A stretch of 64,000 nt of DNA from Mycobacterium gastri. GTDB taxonomy: Bacteria; Actinomycetota; Actinomycetes; Mycobacteriales; Mycobacteriaceae. The notes beneath the pieces were generated by a model. The model did not search any database. It was not told where the DNA came from and saw only the letters and a list, made by a program, of their open reading frames with translations. Shown in pieces: positions 61,330 to 64,000 of this stretch (the first letter of the stretch is position 1; each line of letters begins with the position of its first letter). Location of the stretch: NCBI RefSeq assembly GCF_002102175.1, contig NZ_LQOX01000153.1:1-64000 (forward strand). The letters run 5' to 3'. The position numbers were made by a program, and so were the translations under genes.

Positions 61330-62593
61330 CATTTCTCCTACTCGAAGGGTCGTCTTGGGATAGCTCGGCGCCCAGCACCCGGTCGGAAAGCAGTCCCAGG
61401 CAGCTGAGGTTGGGAAATCCGGGTCCCTGGTTGAGTCCGGCCAGACCGGGCAAAAACAACTTCGGCATGACGCTGTTGACGGCGAGGTCGTAGCCGATCG
61501 ACTCCTGCAAGCGCTCGCTGCTCAGCGGCCCGCCCAGGCCGAGTTCGAGCAGGTCGAGCGCATCCTGGTTCAGCAGCGTGGTAAACCACAACGCGTCAAC
61601 CCCCGAGCCGTCGATGACCAGGTCGAAACCGTGGACGGTTTCGAAGTTTTCGGTGCCCCGGTCGGTGCTCAGGGTGAGCCGGATCTGCTGGTCGCGATCG
61701 ACCGCGTGCGCAACCCGGCCGCGCAGGTGCCGGATCCGGTCGTCGGCCATCAACGCATCCTGCACGCTCGACGAGAACACTCCACGGTCGGTGCGTGCGA
61801 TCGCGTCGCGTCGTTCCGGCAGAGTCAGGGCGGCCCAGTCGGACGGGTCGGAAAACAGCGAGTTCTCGAAGAAGCCTTCGCCCCGGGTGAACAGCGTGAC
61901 CTGCGGTGAGATGACGGTGATCGTCGAAATCGGGTGCCGGAACAGCTCATGAAGCATGGCCGCGGCCGTTTCACCGCCGCCGATCATCGCGACTCGCTCC
62001 GCACTGATCCGGTCGTGGTGGGCGGCGCGATGCCAGAACTGCGCGATGGAGAGTACCCGCGGATTGCCCGGCAGCAGGGTCCGTTCGGCTTGGCCGGGCC
62101 CGGTGATCATCAACCCGTCGGCGTGCACGGTGCGCTCGGGGGTGTGCAGGGCCCAGCGCCGGCCGTCGAGGGCGATTCGGTCGACCTCCCCGTAGACCAC
62201 CGTCATGTCGATTCGCTCGGCCACCCAGCGCAGATACCGGCCCCACCGGCCGTGGGTCGGCGCCGGGCGCCCCCGGTCGATCCATTGGGCGAACTGACCG
62301 GTAGCGATCAGATACGCCTGCCAGCTGTAGCACGTCATCCGCTCGTCGAGCTCGGCGTTGCGGCGCGGCACCAGCGACGAGCGATACGGGAAGCCGACGT
62401 CCTTCTCAGGACTAGTGCCCAAGCTTTGCGCGCCGTCGGTCCAGCCGCCGCCGGCCTGCCAGTTGGCGGCCACCCCGGTGCGTTCCACCGCGACGACGTC
62501 AGGCGTGTCGACACCCATTGCGCGTAACACCGACGCCTTGGCGGCGACGGCCACCGCCTTGGCCCCGGCACCGACGACCGCTAGCGTAGTCAT
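61307..62593 (-). CDS. mbtG: L-lysine N6-monooxygenase MbtG
   Basis: A 428-residue NADPH/FAD N-hydroxylase that hydroxylates lysine side chains of the mycobactin precursor. FAD Rossmann: LAVVGAGAKAVAVAAKASVL (note GAGAKA, atypical third Gly as in MbtG). NADPH site: VAMIGGGETAAAMLHELFRH. C-terminal FPNLSCLGLLSDRVLGAE. Strong resemblance to Rv2378c. ATG 62593 overlaps the mbtF stop (ATGA). Confidence 0.95.
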   Translation of the reverse strand: MTTLAVVGAGAKAVAVAAKASVLRAMGVDTPDVVAVERTGVAANWQAGGGWTDGAQSLGTSPEKDVGFPYRSSLVPRRNAELDERMTCYSWQAYLIATGQFAQWIDRGRPAPTHGRWGRYLRWVAERIDMTVVYGEVDRIALDGRRWALHTPERTVHADGLMITGPGQAERTLLPGNPRVLSIAQFWHRAAHHDRISAERVAMIGGGETAAAMLHELFRHPISTITVISPQVTLFTRGEGFFENSLFSDPSDWAALTLPERRDAIARTDRGVFSSSVQDALMADDRIRHLRGRVAHAVDRDQQIRLTLSTDRGTENFETVHGFDLVIDGSGVDALWFTTLLNQDALDLLELGLGGPLSSERLQESIGYDLAVNSVMPKLFLPGLAGLNQGPGFPNLSCLGLLSDRVLGAELSQDDPSSRRNDEYQSLR

Positions 62594-64000
62594 GTCACGA
62601 TCTCCCTGAGAGATTCATTCCAAAGACCCTGCAGCGCGGTCAGATCCGGCTCGCTGAGGATATCCGGCAGGGCGCGCCACTGGGTCAGCAGCAGCTGCTG
62701 GTCGCCGGAGCCCAGCAGGGTGGCCATGATGACCAGTTCATGACGCACCGCCAGATCCGGTTCGGGCAGCGGCGGCAGTCCGCCCAGCAGCTCGCGGTCG
62801 AGGCGCACGCCGTCGCCGGCCTGAGAGACTCCGCCGACGTCGGTGCGGCCCAGGTAGTTCAGCAGCAGCTGCGGCCCTGGAAGACCGTTGAGCGCAGCCG
62901 CGGTGTCGCTGCGCAGGTAGCGCAGCAGACCGTAATCGATTCCGCCGCCCGGGATTTGCGCCAATTGCTGTATCACGCGATGCAGGTCGGTGGAATGCAC
63001 TCGCAGCGGATAGATCGCGCTGAGCAGGCCCACGGTGTCGGTGGTGTCAATTGTGCCGTCGGGGTCGTCGACCAGAGCGTCGGTGCGGCCGTGGGTTTCC
63101 AGGGCCAGCAGCGGTGCCGGCGTCGGCTGACCCCGGCGCTGTCGCCACCGGGTCACCGTCCGCGCCGCCGCCGCGACCAGCAGGTCGAACATCGGCACAC
63201 CCGAGGCCAGCAGTCGACCCGTGATGTCGGTGTCGGTCACTGCGGCACGGATCAGCAGGCCGGCGGTCCGGTCACGGTCGGCCTGGACCCGTCGGGCACC
63301 CAGATCCGGGTCCTCACCCTGGAGCTGGGAAAGCCAAAACGGTATGGTGTCAATGGTTTCGGCGCGCCGCATGAGCGCTTGGGCCCACCGCCGGTAGCTG
63401 GTGTGCTCGGGAACAGGCGCGGGTGAGTGGCCGCCGGCCAGCGCGTGCAAGGCGACATCGAGTTCACCGAGTACCACCCGCCACGACGCCGGGTCCATCG
63501 CCAGCACATGTGCGGCCAGCAGCAGCACGCTCGGTCCGCTCGGCGGCCGCAGCCAACTGGCGGAGAGCAGCGAACCACGCTCGGGGTCAAGGCGTTCCAG
63601 CGCCCGTTCGGCGTGTGCGGTGACCGCTGCCCGGAGATCACCGGACACCGCAGCCTCGTCGAAGAAGTCTCCAACGGGGGTGGGCACCAGGGTCATGCTG
63701 GTTCGGTCCAGTCGGGTACGCAGCACTTCGTGGCTGTCGACGATGGCGGTCAGCGCAGCTCGCAGCTGCTCTGCGGTGATGTCCTCGAGCAGCCGGATGG
63801 CCTCGACCTGTCCCATCCGCCGCGGCTCGCCGTATTCATAGACCCAAATCGCGTTGGGCAGCAACGGAATCGGTTCGGTGCTGTGCTCGATGTCGGGGGC
63901 AGTGCCCGTGGTTTCGGCGTCGATCGCGGCGGCGAGTTCGCGAATATTGTTGCATTCCAGGATGAGCCGGGCGCGTAGCGGGATGCCGCGGCGGCGCGCC
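62590..64000 (-). CDS. mbtF: Mycobactin NRPS, C-terminal part (mbtF-like), cut by window edge
   Basis: Only the last 469 codons are inside the window; the frame is open to position 64000. It begins with the end of a carrier domain (RARLILECNNIRELAAAIDA) and continues with a condensation/epimerisation-like domain of about 420 residues: RLDRTSMTLVP, LLLAAHVLAMDPASWRVVLG (an HxxxxDxxS active-site variant), PAPLLALETHGRTDALVD, DTVGLLSAIYPLRVHSTD and QLLLNYLGRTDV. These last three are epimerase-type (E) domain motifs. Position before mbtG makes it MbtF, the NRPS adding the terminal lysine unit. Partial gene, 5' end not seen. Confidence 0.88.
   Translation of the reverse strand, partial: ARRRGIPLRARLILECNNIRELAAAIDAETTGTAPDIEHSTEPIPLLPNAIWVYEYGEPRRMGQVEAIRLLEDITAEQLRAALTAIVDSHEVLRTRLDRTSMTLVPTPVGDFFDEAAVSGDLRAAVTAHAERALERLDPERGSLLSASWLRPPSGPSVLLLAAHVLAMDPASWRVVLGELDVALHALAGGHSPAPVPEHTSYRRWAQALMRRAETIDTIPFWLSQLQGEDPDLGARRVQADRDRTAGLLIRAAVTDTDITGRLLASGVPMFDLLVAAAARTVTRWRQRRGQPTPAPLLALETHGRTDALVDDPDGTIDTTDTVGLLSAIYPLRVHSTDLHRVIQQLAQIPGGGIDYGLLRYLRSDTAAALNGLPGPQLLLNYLGRTDVGGVSQAGDGVRLDRELLGGLPPLPEPDLAVRHELVIMATLLGSGDQQLLLTQWRALPDILSEPDLTALQGLWNESLREIVT

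Noticed and set aside
1..64000. tRNA or rRNA genes
   Set aside because: No cloverleaf with the usual T-arm GTTCGA context or rRNA sequence was noticed on either strand; this was read by eye, not scanned by a program.

Overview
The window reads as the chromosome of a slow-growing, non-tuberculosis Mycobacterium (kansasii/marinum-like). It is GC-rich and carries PE/PPE genes of the SVP type, mycothiol (mshB), F420 (fbiC), PIM (pimE), lpqW and mycobactin (mbt) genes. From memory, the backbone follows the M. tuberculosis H37Rv order Rv1157c to Rv1196. There are four departures, and at the right edge the order jumps to the mbt cluster (Rv2379c-Rv2377c). No searches were run; all homology statements are recognition from the sequence.

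Region by region. 0-4.4 kb: two Ala/Pro-rich secreted proteins, the PIM mannosyltransferase pimE, a pterin dehydratase, a small secreted DUF3761 protein and mutT2. 4.6-11.4 kb: respiratory nitrate reductase narGHJI. 11.5-15.4 kb: typA and lpqW. 15.5-20.4 kb: three PE genes (one broken) around a TetR gene, mshB, a 35-codon small ORF and a membrane protein; all three PE genes share an upstream sequence motif. 20.5-30.4 kb: fbiC, a TB8.4-like antigen, fadH, fdxC, an aminotransferase and a large helicase. 30.4-39.9 kb is an accessory block where H37Rv has pks3/papA3/mmpL10/fadD21: a KimA/KUP-like transporter with an OB-fold tail, two PPE genes, a NarK-type nitrate transporter, a secreted chitin-type lytic polysaccharide monooxygenase and an Stf0 sulfotransferase. 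39.9-44.2 kb: PucR regulator, rocA and putA (proline catabolism).

44.5-49.4 kb is a second accessory block: a tightly overlapping operon of two hot-dog (MaoC-like) proteins, a DUF35 protein, an Ltp2-like aldolase and a TetR regulator, divergent from an aldehyde dehydrogenase. It resembles the ChsH1-ChsH2-Ltp2 steroid side-chain module, but with ChsH2 split into two genes. 49.5-52.6 kb: two alpha/beta hydrolases and fadD36. 52.6-56.7 kb is a third accessory block: an FAD monooxygenase, an AbiE-type toxin-antitoxin pair with a perfect 13-bp inverted-repeat operator, and an IS1380-like transposase relic. 56.7-60.2 kb: a PucR regulator, PE13 and PPE18, but without esxK/esxL. 60.5-64 kb: mbtK, mbtH, mbtG and the 3' end of an mbtF-like NRPS gene, reading leftwards.

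The most unusual non-coding structure is a family of 20-bp-period repeats sharing the core CGAGTGTGCGTTG. It lies in two gaps between convergent genes (44.2-44.5 kb and 60.2-60.3 kb). The first locus has opposed arms that could fold into a very large hairpin.
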